Source: Alphaproteobacteria bacterium
GTDB taxonomy: Bacteria; Pseudomonadota; Alphaproteobacteria; Sphingomonadales; Sphingomonadaceae
Assembly (NCBI GenBank): GCA_005883305.1
Contig: VBAC01000001.1
Span: forward strand, 1,426,001 to 1,490,000
DNA: 64,000 bases
Direction: 5' to 3'
Positions within the stretch are counted from its first letter, which is position 1, and every line of letters begins with the position of its first letter. The position numbers and the translations under genes are program-made. The notes beneath the pieces are model-generated. The model had not been told where the DNA came from. It did not search any database and was given only the letters and a program-made list of their open reading frames with translations. Shown here in pieces: positions 6,168 through 13,387 of the stretch.

Positions 6168-6463
6168 GCGGCTACACTCTTCGCGGTCGCGGAGGCGGGC
6201 GTTACCGCCGTCAGCTCATGCTGATCGCGCCACCAATGCCGGGCAATGATTGGCGGGATTTTTTTGCTCGAAAGGTTAGACAGCCCGCCGGCGTCCCCAA
6301 AAGAAATTTCCAGTCGTTTTGCGTAGGTTTGCCAGCTTAAACCATTGAGACTAGCCGCTTCAGGCAGTCCCGTAGGGGTCACCATTACCGAGCGACCGGG
6401 AGCCACATGCGCGGCCTCGGGACTTAACCCGAGTGACTCGGCCCCCACAAAAAACTGTAACAT
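6164..6463 (-). CDS. First gene of the phage minus-strand operon, hypothetical (99 aa)
   Basis: Starting at ATG 6463 the protein reads MLQFFVGAESLGLSPEAAHV, then a segment LNGLSWQTYAKRLEISFGDAG and a basic stretch LSSKKIPPIIARHWWRDQH. The centre could form a small DNA-binding helix pair, but I cannot name a family. The reading frame stays open upstream across the neighbouring CYTH-CHAD gene, so the true 5-prime end could once have lain further out and been cut at the element border. Only about 54 bp separate it from the divergent chromosomal gene, leaving little room for two promoters. Confidence 0.5.
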   Translation of the reverse strand: MLQFFVGAESLGLSPEAAHVAPGRSVMVTPTGLPEAASLNGLSWQTYAKRLEISFGDAGGLSNLSSKKIPPIIARHWWRDQHELTAVTPASATAKSVAA

Positions 6464-6517
6464 TTCACGATCACAATGGCCTCTTGGGGGGCGGCCTGCG
6501 CTCGGCGGGAAAAAGCT

Positions 6518-7978
6518 GTGTCCGACGAAGTCGAGTTGAAGTTCGACGTCGATCCGGCGTGCGCGGAGCGGCTGCGCGCGGCCCCGGCGCTCGCGGCCGC
6601 CGAGCCGCGGGTCGAGCAAAGCGAATCCATCTATTTCGACACGCCGGACCAGGCGCTTCGCCGCGCCGGGGTTTCGCTGCGCGTGCGCCGCTCGGGGGGG
6701 AGGATCGTCCAGACGGTCAAGCGCAAGAAGGGCGACGCCGCCGGCCTGTTCGTCCGCGAGGAATGGGAGGCCGAGCTTAAGCGCTTCGGCCTCGATCCGG
6801 GGGCCTTCGCCGATCCCGAGGCGCGACGTCTGCTCGCCCGCTTCGACCGCGCGGCGCTCGCCCCGGTGATCCGAACGTCCTTCACCCGCACCGCCTGGCA
6901 GGTCGCCCATGACGGCAGCCGGATCGAGGTCGTGCTCGACGAAGGGGCGGTCAAGGCCGGCCGGCGCAGCACCCCGCTGAGCGAGATCGAGCTCGAGCTG
7001 ATCGACGGCAAGCGCGGAGCGCTCTTCGCCCTCGCGAGCGAGATCGGCGTGGCCGCGCCCCTTTTCCTCGGAACGATGAGCAAGAGCGAGCGCGGCTATG
7101 CTTTGCTGGAGCAGAGCCTGGGGCGCCCGGCCAAGGCCGAACCGGTCGTGCTCGGCGGCGGCGACAGCGCGGCAGACGCCTTCCGCAAGACCGCCTTGGC
7201 CTGCCTTCGCCATTACCGGCTCAACGAGATGGCCCTGCTCGCGCGCCGCGATCCCGACGCGCTTCACCAGGCGCGGGTGGCGCTTCGGCGGCTGCGCTCG
7301 GCGCTGACCCTGTTCCGCCCGGCCGCGAAGGGCGCCGGCTATGAGCGAATCCGCGCGGAGCTGCGCTGGTATGCAAGCCAATTCGGGGACGCGCGCAACC
7401 TCGACGTCCTGCTCGCCGGGGCATTGTTGCCGAACGATGCCGCCCTGCGCGGGTCGGTCAAGGCCGAGCGCGAGCGCGCCTACGATGAGGTCCTGGCGAC
7501 GCTCCGATCGGAGCGCGCCCGGGCGCTGATGCTCGACATCGCTTTGTGGATCGAGCTTGGAGGCTGGGCGCGCAGGCGCCGGGCGCTCGGCAAGGTCCGC
7601 GATCTGGCGGCGCAACGGCTCGATCGGCAGTGGCGCAAGGTCTGCCGGCGGGGTCCGGAGCTCTCCTCGCTCGATCCCGACGCCTCCCATTTGCTGAGGA
7701 TCGACGTCAAGAAGCTTCGCTACGCGGCCGAATTCCTCGCCTCGCTCTATGCCGAAAAGGCGCTTGCGGGCCGCAGCCGCCGCTTCGTCGGCGCGCTTAG
7801 GGAACTGCAGGAAAGGCTCGGCGCGGCCAACGACGCCCACGTCGCGCGCGCGCTCCTCGCCCGCCTCGCGCCGGGCCGGGAAGCCGAGATCGTCATTCCC
7901 GACGTGGCGCGAGGCCCGGCCGAAGCCGCTTTTGGCAAGGCCGCGGCGTCCGCCGGCTATTGGCTGCCCGAAGGCTGA
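6518..7978 (+). CDS. CYTH and CHAD domain-containing protein
   Basis: CYTH domains bind triphosphates or polyphosphate, and CHAD domains are Arg/Lys/His-rich helical modules that bind polyphosphate. The 486-aa product begins at GTG 6518 (MSDEVELKFDVDP), where the ExExK-type motif of CYTH reads EVELKF. The CYTH part covers about residues 1-200 (SESIYFDTPD, VSLRVRRSGG, IELELIDGK). The CHAD part covers about 215-480 with typical HQARVALRRLRSALTLF, QFGDARNLDVLLA, IDVKKLRYAAEFL and LQERLGAANDAHVARAL. It stands directly beside the phage-like module but has host-type codon use. An upstream ATG at 6476 is less likely. Confidence 0.88.
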   Translation: MSDEVELKFDVDPACAERLRAAPALAAAEPRVEQSESIYFDTPDQALRRAGVSLRVRRSGGRIVQTVKRKKGDAAGLFVREEWEAELKRFGLDPGAFADPEARRLLARFDRAALAPVIRTSFTRTAWQVAHDGSRIEVVLDEGAVKAGRRSTPLSEIELELIDGKRGALFALASEIGVAAPLFLGTMSKSERGYALLEQSLGRPAKAEPVVLGGGDSAADAFRKTALACLRHYRLNEMALLARRDPDALHQARVALRRLRSALTLFRPAAKGAGYERIRAELRWYASQFGDARNLDVLLAGALLPNDAALRGSVKAERERAYDEVLATLRSERARALMLDIALWIELGGWARRRRALGKVRDLAAQRLDRQWRKVCRRGPELSSLDPDASHLLRIDVKKLRYAAEFLASLYAEKALAGRSRRFVGALRELQERLGAANDAHVARALLARLAPGREAEIVIPDVARGPAEAAFGKAAASAGYWLPEG

Positions 7979-7989
7979 TACGGGCGCGG

Positions 7990-9465
7990 TCAGGACGAGC
8001 TCCGCGGCGGTCTCCCTGCCCGCGCGGCCTGGAACCGGGCGAGCAGGGCGTCGGCCATCGTCTCCGCCTCCGCCGCGTCGAGATCGTGCATCTCGGGCGA
8101 GACCAACGCGCCCGATCCGGCGGTGTCGAGGAGCAGGTTCGACAGGCGAAGCGCGCGCTGGACAGGGCCGCGCATGACCCGGATCGTCTGGGTCTTCTCG
8201 TAAGGCACGATCCACATCCGGCGTTTGAGATAGCCGTCCGCGACGAACAGGGCGCGCTCGCCCAGCGCATGGCCATGCTTTCGCCAACGCAGAATCCCGA
8301 TCAGCGCCGCGGCGAGCAGCGCCAAAGCGGCGAGGCCGAGCCAAGGCTCGACGAGAAAGGCCGCGGCCGCCGCCAGCGCCGCCATCGCCAAAGCGGGCGC
8401 GGACTGGCGGACCAGAGCGCGCCGCGGGACGCCGTGAAGCGCTTGTCGGGGCGGCGGCTCGGGAAAGCCGGCGGCGGCGAGCACCGGCAGGATCTCCGCC
8501 ATCCGCGCGAACGGAGCGGCGACCTGCACGCCGCCTTCCTTGCGGTCGGCGCCGAGTGTCTGGAACGAGAGCCGGTGCCAGCCGAACAGCCGCGCGAGCG
8601 GCCCGCTCTCGATCAGCGCCACCTGCGCCCGGCGGATCGGGATCACCACCTCGGAGAGGGTGAAGAGCCCGCGCCGCCGTCTCAGGCCCGCCGCGGTCCT
8701 CGTCAGGGTGAAGCCGAAATCCCGGGTCACCGCCCGTCCGACGCCGGCCACCAGGCCGAGCGCGAGCATCATGGCGGCGAGGCCGAGCGCCAGCCGGGCG
8801 GTGATCAGGTGCGCCGCCCGGTCCGCGCGCTCGGGCGTGAACCAGTCGCTCCAGTTGAACAGGCCGAACTGGTCGAGCTGCTGAAGCGCGCCGGCGATGA
8901 CCGCGAAGAAGACCAGCGAGAAGCCGAACAGTCCCGACAGGACGAGCCGCGGCAGGTCCATCGCGAACAGCACGGGCTCTTCGGGCAACGCCGCTTCGGC
9001 GTGCGCCCCAGCCGGCCCCGCCCCGTGGCGGACGCGGTCGCGAAGCGCCTCGGCGTCGGCCAGGGCGATCATGTCGAGCGTCCCTTCGTCCTTGGCCGCG
9101 CCGCCGGTCTCGATCCTCACGGCAGCGGTGCCGAACAAGCGGGCGAGCAGCTTCCGTTCGATGGCGATGTCCTGCACCCGGTCGAAGGGGATGATCCGGC
9201 GCTGGCGGCGAAGCAGCCCTTTCTCGATCACGATCTCCCCGGGCCCGATCGTGTAGCGGAAGCGCCACCAATAGAGCGCTGCGAGCACGGCCGCGAGGAG
9301 CAGGAAACCCAAAGCGAAGGTCAGCAACGGCGCCAGGTCCCGGTCGCGCACCGCCACCAGCAGGCCCGCGGCGCCGGCAAGCATCTGGGGCGCGGACTTG
9401 AGCCAGCGGGCGACCAAGGTCGCCGGATGAAGCCGCCGCGGGATCGGGTCCGGCGCGTCGCTCAA
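7990..9465 (-). CDS. YdbT-like membrane protein with three bacterial PH domains
   Basis: This 491-aa protein has membrane helices near residues 22-65, about 175-260 and 370-410. Three PH_2-type repeats are marked by YWWRFRYTIGPGEIVIEKG...IPFDRVQDIAIERKLLARLFG, DFGFTLTRTAAGLRRRRG...IPIRRAQVALIESGPLARLFG and LFVADGYLKRRMWIVPYEKTQTIRVMRGPVQRAL. It matches the second protein of the YdbS/YdbT pair. Start is a TTG that overlaps the stop of the upstream partner (TTGA), giving MSDAPDPIPRR. The pair probably acts in the inner membrane; the physiological role is poorly known in the family. Its stop lies 12 bp from the convergent CYTH-CHAD gene. Confidence 0.85.
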   Translation of the reverse strand: MSDAPDPIPRRLHPATLVARWLKSAPQMLAGAAGLLVAVRDRDLAPLLTFALGFLLLAAVLAALYWWRFRYTIGPGEIVIEKGLLRRQRRIIPFDRVQDIAIERKLLARLFGTAAVRIETGGAAKDEGTLDMIALADAEALRDRVRHGAGPAGAHAEAALPEEPVLFAMDLPRLVLSGLFGFSLVFFAVIAGALQQLDQFGLFNWSDWFTPERADRAAHLITARLALGLAAMMLALGLVAGVGRAVTRDFGFTLTRTAAGLRRRRGLFTLSEVVIPIRRAQVALIESGPLARLFGWHRLSFQTLGADRKEGGVQVAAPFARMAEILPVLAAAGFPEPPPRQALHGVPRRALVRQSAPALAMAALAAAAAFLVEPWLGLAALALLAAALIGILRWRKHGHALGERALFVADGYLKRRMWIVPYEKTQTIRVMRGPVQRALRLSNLLLDTAGSGALVSPEMHDLDAAEAETMADALLARFQAARAGRPPRSSS

Positions 9466-9920
9466 GCCAAGTCCTCGCGGATCTTGCCGCGGATGCGGTC
9501 GCGCATCGCCTCGGCATCGGCCATGGCGAGCCCCGGCAGGGGCACCGCGGCGCCATGGGTGCCGGCGGTGTGCAGGATCAGGGTGGCGAGCCCGAACGGC
9601 CGCTGGATCGGGCCCTGCGCGACGTCGATATGCTGGACCCGCGGGAATGGGACGATCGTCCGCACCCGGATCAACGTGCCGCGCCGGATCTCCAGCTCGT
9701 CCGCGCCCTCGCGATAGCCCCAGCGGCGATAGCGGCGCCGAGGCACGATCACCGTCGCGCCGAGGCCGAGGGCAAGCGTAGCGCCGGGCAAGGCAGAAGC
9801 CGGAATCCCCCACTCGCGCGCCGGCCGATCGAGGATCCAGGCTGCGAGCGCCAGCACCGCGGCGACGAGGCCCACACGAATCGTCAGCACCCAGATTTGC
9901 CGGGAATCGAGCCGCGTCAT
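9462..9920 (-). CDS. YdbS-like membrane protein with one bacterial PH domain
   Basis: The 152-aa product has two membrane segments (about residues 7-25 and 35-55) and one PH_2-type domain: RRWGYREGADELEIRRGTLIRVRTIVPFPRVQHIDVAQGPIQRPFGLATLILHTAG. It ends AEAMRDRIRGKIREDLA. Its stop overlaps the start of the three-domain partner, so the two form a coupled pair. ATG 9920 has GGGGAGG 8 nt upstream; a GTG at 9965, also with a Shine-Dalgarno-like GGAGG, would add 15 residues. Confidence 0.82.
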   Translation of the reverse strand: MTRLDSRQIWVLTIRVGLVAAVLALAAWILDRPAREWGIPASALPGATLALGLGATVIVPRRRYRRWGYREGADELEIRRGTLIRVRTIVPFPRVQHIDVAQGPIQRPFGLATLILHTAGTHGAAVPLPGLAMADAEAMRDRIRGKIREDLA

Positions 9921-10052
9921 CTCTGGGACCTCCCCGCCCTCTTCGTCCTGCCGATGCTCCGCCACGCCCGCGCCTCCCCATTTCACCTTATGGTGACATT
10001 CCCGCGCGCAAGCGAATAGAGGCATAATCGGGCTTGTTGGGAGGATTCTCGG

Positions 10053-10901
10053 ATGGCGTCACGATCTGTGCCGCGGGCATTGCTGGCGTTGGCGGGCGTG
10101 GTCGCGGCGGGGCTGCTCGTCTATTTCTTCCTCTTTCCCCATGGCCCCCGCGTGCCGGCCGTCAGGCCGGGGCCCGAATTCGATCCCGGCCAGTTCGTAC
10201 AGGGCCGCCCGCGCCTCGACGTCCCCTTCATCGCCAGCGACATGCAGGTGGTCGACGCGATGCTGGCGATGGCCGCCGTCAGGCCGAACGATTACGTCCT
10301 CGATCTCGGTTCGGGCGACGGGCGAATCCTGATCACCGCGGCGCGAAGCAACGGCGCGCGGGGCCTCGGCGTCGACATCGATCCGGCCCGAATCCGCGAA
10401 TCGAACGCCAATGCGCGCGACGCCGGAGTCAGCAACCGGGTCGCCTTCCGCCGCGAGGACCTGTTCCAGACCCCGCTCGCCGAAGCGGACGTCGTGACGC
10501 TCTATCTGCTGCCCCAGATCAACCTGCGCCTCAGGCCCCGAATCCTCGCCGAGATGCGCCCCGGGACGCGCGTGGTCTCCCACGATTACGACATGGGCGA
10601 CTGGCGCTGGGAGGAGCGCCGCCGGGTCGGCAACGCGATGATCTACATGTGGATCGTCCCCGCCCGCGTCGCCGGGATCTGGACCCTGAGCGAGAACGGC
10701 CGGGACCAAGCGATGGTCCTCACCCAGGAATATCAGACGTTCGGCGGAACGCTCGGCGGAACCCGGGTCGAGCAGGGCCGGCTCACCGGCGACCAGATCC
10801 GCTTCGTCGTCCGGGGCGGCGGCGGAAGACGGGTCTACGAAGGCCGGGTGAACGGCAACGCGATGGCCGGCGAAGGCTGGCGGGCGGCGCGCTCGGGCTG
10901 A
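10053..10901 (+). CDS. Membrane-anchored or secreted class I SAM methyltransferase
   Basis: The 282-aa protein begins with a signal-anchor (ALLALAGVVAAGLLVYFFLF, about residues 9-28). It then has a Rossmann methyltransferase core with motif I YVLDLGSGDGRI, an acidic GLGVDIDPARI strand and LYLLPQINLRLRPRILAEMRPGTRVVSH. The C-terminal part (about 215-282) is a beta-rich extension. GGGAGG lies 9 nt before the ATG. Similar proteins modify unknown substrates near the membrane. The substrate is not evident here, and the neighbours give no pathway clue. Confidence 0.75.
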   Translation: MASRSVPRALLALAGVVAAGLLVYFFLFPHGPRVPAVRPGPEFDPGQFVQGRPRLDVPFIASDMQVVDAMLAMAAVRPNDYVLDLGSGDGRILITAARSNGARGLGVDIDPARIRESNANARDAGVSNRVAFRREDLFQTPLAEADVVTLYLLPQINLRLRPRILAEMRPGTRVVSHDYDMGDWRWEERRRVGNAMIYMWIVPARVAGIWTLSENGRDQAMVLTQEYQTFGGTLGGTRVEQGRLTGDQIRFVVRGGGGRRVYEGRVNGNAMAGEGWRAARSG

Positions 10902-10930
10902 GGAAGATCGCCTCCCGCAGCAATTGAGTC

Positions 10931-11012
10931 GTCATTGCGAGCGTAGCGAAGCAATCCAGTGCAAGATCCGAGGCCCGCTGGATTGCTTCGTCGCTACGCT
11001 CCTCGCAATGAC
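10931..11012. repeat. Inverted repeat of the CATTGCGAGC..GAAGCAATCC type
   Basis: GTCATTGCGAGCGTAGCGAA..GCAATCCAG pairs with CTGGATTGCTTCG..CTACGC..CTCGCAATGAC around a short centre, giving a long imperfect hairpin. It lies between the methyltransferase gene and the end of the DUF938 gene, which converge, so it may act as a bidirectional transcription end. It belongs to a different sequence family from the GTCATCCCGGCGAA hairpins found elsewhere in the window. Confidence 0.75.
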
Positions 11013-11017
11013 GATGC

Positions 11018-11620
11018 TCAGCCCTTGCGCAGCACCACCGACAGATTGTTGGCCGGCATCGGCGTCACCGATTCCAGCGCGAAGCCATGTCCCTCCGCCT
11101 CGGCCACCACGTCCTCGAGGTTCCGAAGCCCCCATTCGCCGTCCCGCGCCTTGAGGCTTTCGTCGAACGCTTCGTTGCTCGGCGCCGTCTCCACTCCCGA
11201 CTGGCGGTAGGCGCCGTAGAGGTAGAGCGGCGCCCCGGGCGCGAGCAGCCGTCCGGCGCCGCGCATCAGCCCCTCCGTGGCCGCCCAGGGGCTGATGTGG
11301 ACCATGTTGATGCACAGGATCGCGTCGGCCTGCGCCACCGCCCAGTCGCGCGCCCGAGCGTCGAGCGAGACGGCCGGCAGGAGGTTGAACAGCCCGGCTT
11401 CGGCCCGCCAGGCGTCGATCGAGCGCAGGGCGGCCGCCGCCGGATCGCTCGGCTGCCACAACAGCTTCGGAAATTCGCGCGCGAAATGCACGACATGCTC
11501 GCCGGTGCCGCTGGCGATCTCCAGCACCAGCCCGCGCGCGGGCAGCACGTCCCGCAGCACCTCGGCGATCGGCCCGGCGTTGCGCTCGACGTGCGGCGCG
11601 GATTGGCGGTGGTCGGTCAT
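11018..11620 (-). CDS. DUF938 SAM-dependent methyltransferase
   Basis: This 200-aa protein matches the DUF938 group of class I methyltransferases: APHVERNAGPIAEVLRDVLP, motif I LVLEIASGTGEHVVHFA, then LWQPSDPAAAALRSI, the motif INMVHISPWAATEGLMRGAGRLL and LYLYGAYRQSGVETAPSNEAFDESLKARDGEWGLR. The ATG overlaps the gcvPB stop (ATGA), so it is the last gene of the glycine cleavage operon here. Its substrate is unknown in the family. The link with glycine and one-carbon metabolism is positional only. Confidence 0.85.
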   Translation of the reverse strand: MTDHRQSAPHVERNAGPIAEVLRDVLPARGLVLEIASGTGEHVVHFAREFPKLLWQPSDPAAAALRSIDAWRAEAGLFNLLPAVSLDARARDWAVAQADAILCINMVHISPWAATEGLMRGAGRLLAPGAPLYLYGAYRQSGVETAPSNEAFDESLKARDGEWGLRNLEDVVAEAEGHGFALESVTPMPANNLSVVLRKG

Positions 11621-13233
11621 TCCGCCGCTTCGGCGGCCGCGGGCTCCTGCCAGACCAGCACCGGCTTGCGCGCCGCCAGCGTCTCGTCCAGCCGCCGCCG
11701 CGGAGCGAAGACCGGGGCAGCTTTCAGACTCTCGTCGCCCGCCTTGGCGCGCTCCGCCACGCTCCTTAACGCGCCGATGAACTGATCGAGCGCCGCCTTG
11801 CTCTCGGTCTCGGTCGGCTCGACCAGCATCGCGCCGTGGACGACCAGCGGGAAGTACATGGTCATCGGATGATAGCCCTCGTCGATCAGCGCCTTGGCGA
11901 GATCCAGCGTGGAGAGGCCGTTCGCGAAGCCGCGATCGCTGAACAAAGCCTCGTGCATGCACGGCCCGCTCGCGCCGAACGGAGCGTCGAGCACGTCCTC
12001 CAGGCGGCGCAATATGTAATTGGCGTTGAGCACCGCATCCTCGGCCACCTGCCTCAAGCCGTCGGCGCCGTGGCTCAGCATGTAGGTGAGCGCGCGGGTG
12101 AACATGCCCATCTGGCCGTGGAAGGCGGTCATCCGCCCGAAGGTGCGGCCGTGATGCTCGCCGGCGGTTTCCTCCTCGATCAGGACATAGCCGCCGTCCT
12201 GCCTTTCGACGAACGGCAGCGGCGCGAACGGCGTCAGCGCCGCGGAGAAAACCACCGGGCCCGAGCCCGGCCCGCCGCCCCCGTGCGGGGTGGAGAAGGT
12301 CTTGTGCAGGTTGATGTGCATCGCGTCGATGCCGAGGTCGCCCGGCCGCACGCGCCCGACGATCGCGTTGAAATTGGCGCCGTCGCAATAGACCAGCGCG
12401 CCCGCCTCGTGCACCGCCTTCGAAATCTCGATCATTTCGGGCTCGAACAGGCCGCACGTATTGGGGTTGGTGATCATCACCGCAGCAACGTCCGGCCCCA
12501 GCCGCGCCTTCAGCGCCGCTAGGTCGACGCGGCCGGCCGCGGTCGCCGGGATGTTTTCGACCCGGTAGCCGGCGAAAGCCGCGGTCGCCGGATTGGTGCC
12601 GTGCGCGCTCTCCGGCACGAGGATCACCTCGCGCGCGTCGCCCCGCGCCTCCAGCGCCGAGCGGATCGCGAGCAGGCCGCACAATTCCCCGTGCGCCCCC
12701 GCCTTGGGGCTCATCGCCACGCTATGCATGCCGGTGAGCTTGACCAGCCATTCGCCGAGCGTGGCGATCAGCTTCAGCGCGCCTTGCACGGTGTCGACCG
12801 GCTGGAGCGGATGGATGTCGGCGAAACCCGGCATCCGCGCGACCTTCTCGTTGAGCCGCGGATTGTGCTTCATCGTGCACGATCCGAGCGGGAAGAGGCC
12901 GAGGTCGATCGCATAATTCTGGCGGCTGAGGCGGGTGTAATGCCGCACCATTTCCGGCTCGGAAAGGCCCGGCAGGCCGATCTCGCGATTGCGCTCCAAT
13001 CCCCCCAATCTGTTCCCCGGCGAAGGCCGGGGCCCAGGGCTGGGGCCCTCCTGGGCCCCGGCCTTCGCCGGGGAACAAGAAGGTTCGATATCCACGCCGG
13101 TGCTCTGCGTATCCCCGATCTCGAAGATCAGCGCCTCCTCGAGCATCAGAGCGCGGTTGCCGGTGAAGGTCGCGGGGACCTCGGCCGAGGCCTCGGGCGC
13201 CGTCGGGCGCCAGCCGCTCTGGTTGATGCTCAT
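11617..13233 (-). CDS. gcvPB: Glycine dehydrogenase (decarboxylating) subunit 2
   Basis: GcvPB and GcvPA together form the PLP-dependent P-protein that decarboxylates glycine and passes the aminomethyl group to lipoyl-GcvH. The 538-aa chain carries FTGNRALMLEEALIFEIGD, LYPLGSC-type FPLGSCTMKHNPRLNE, SPKAGAHGELCGLLAI, SAHGTNPATAAFAGY and the PLP-lysine motif NLHKTFSTPHGGGGPG. Between residues about 52 and 75, where relatives have a short acidic linker before RLGGLER, a 65-bp hairpin repeat is inserted in frame and adds Ser/Pro/Ala/Gly-rich residues. The start ATG at 13233 (MSINQSGWRP) avoids an upstream repeat-encoded extension. gcvPA lies upstream and a DUF938 gene overlaps its stop. Confidence 0.95.
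   Translation of the reverse strand: MSINQSGWRPTAPEASAEVPATFTGNRALMLEEALIFEIGDTQSTGVDIEPSCSPAKAGAQEGPSPGPRPSPGNRLGGLERNREIGLPGLSEPEMVRHYTRLSRQNYAIDLGLFPLGSCTMKHNPRLNEKVARMPGFADIHPLQPVDTVQGALKLIATLGEWLVKLTGMHSVAMSPKAGAHGELCGLLAIRSALEARGDAREVILVPESAHGTNPATAAFAGYRVENIPATAAGRVDLAALKARLGPDVAAVMITNPNTCGLFEPEMIEISKAVHEAGALVYCDGANFNAIVGRVRPGDLGIDAMHINLHKTFSTPHGGGGPGSGPVVFSAALTPFAPLPFVERQDGGYVLIEEETAGEHHGRTFGRMTAFHGQMGMFTRALTYMLSHGADGLRQVAEDAVLNANYILRRLEDVLDAPFGASGPCMHEALFSDRGFANGLSTLDLAKALIDEGYHPMTMYFPLVVHGAMLVEPTETESKAALDQFIGALRSVAERAKAGDESLKAAPVFAPRRRLDETLAARKPVLVWQEPAAAEAAE
13012..13076. repeat. GTTCCCCGGCGAAGGCCGGGG hairpin inserted within gcvPB
   Basis: This is a near-perfect palindrome: GTTCCCCGGCGAAGGCCGGG...CCGGCCTTCGCCGGGGAAC with a short GC-rich centre. 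The arms match the intergenic hairpin at 47602-47710. It lies wholly inside the gcvPB coding sequence and keeps the frame open on the minus strand. It is a member of the dispersed GTCATCCCGGCGAA-like family. Confidence 0.85.
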
Positions 13234-13273
13234 CGATAAAGCTCCGAGTTCAGGATCCGCACCGCCGCAAAAG

Positions 13274-13368
13274 CCCTCTCCCGTGGGGAGAGGGTCGGGT
13301 GAGGGGTTCGGGACTCTCCGGATAGGCCGTAGCCCCTCACCCCAACCCTCTCCCCGAGGGAGAGGGAG
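13274..13368. repeat. CCCTCTCCC/GGGAGAGGG double hairpin between gcvPA and gcvPB
   Basis: CCCTCTCCCGTGGGGAGAGGG (13274-13294) and CCCTCTCCCCGAGGGAGAGGG (13347-13367) are two hairpins. Their inner flanks GGGTGAGGGG and CCCCTCACCC also pair, making a larger cruciform. It lies in the 154-bp gap between the two P-protein genes. Related CCCTCTCC..GGAGAGGG sequence occurs at 43870-44085. It is a mobile intergenic repeat type, and may alter mRNA stability between gcvPA and gcvPB. Confidence 0.75.
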
Positions 13369-13387
13369 CCAGGCCATGCCGCTCCCC

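Noticed and set aside
6164-9556. A 1130-codon minus-strand open frame across the CYTH-CHAD gene and part of the PH-domain gene
   Set aside because: It is antisense to the CYTH-CHAD gene and out of frame with the PH-domain gene, and its composition is Arg/Ala/Gly-rich as expected from G/C-rich sequence. Only its last 99 codons (6164-6463) look like a real gene.
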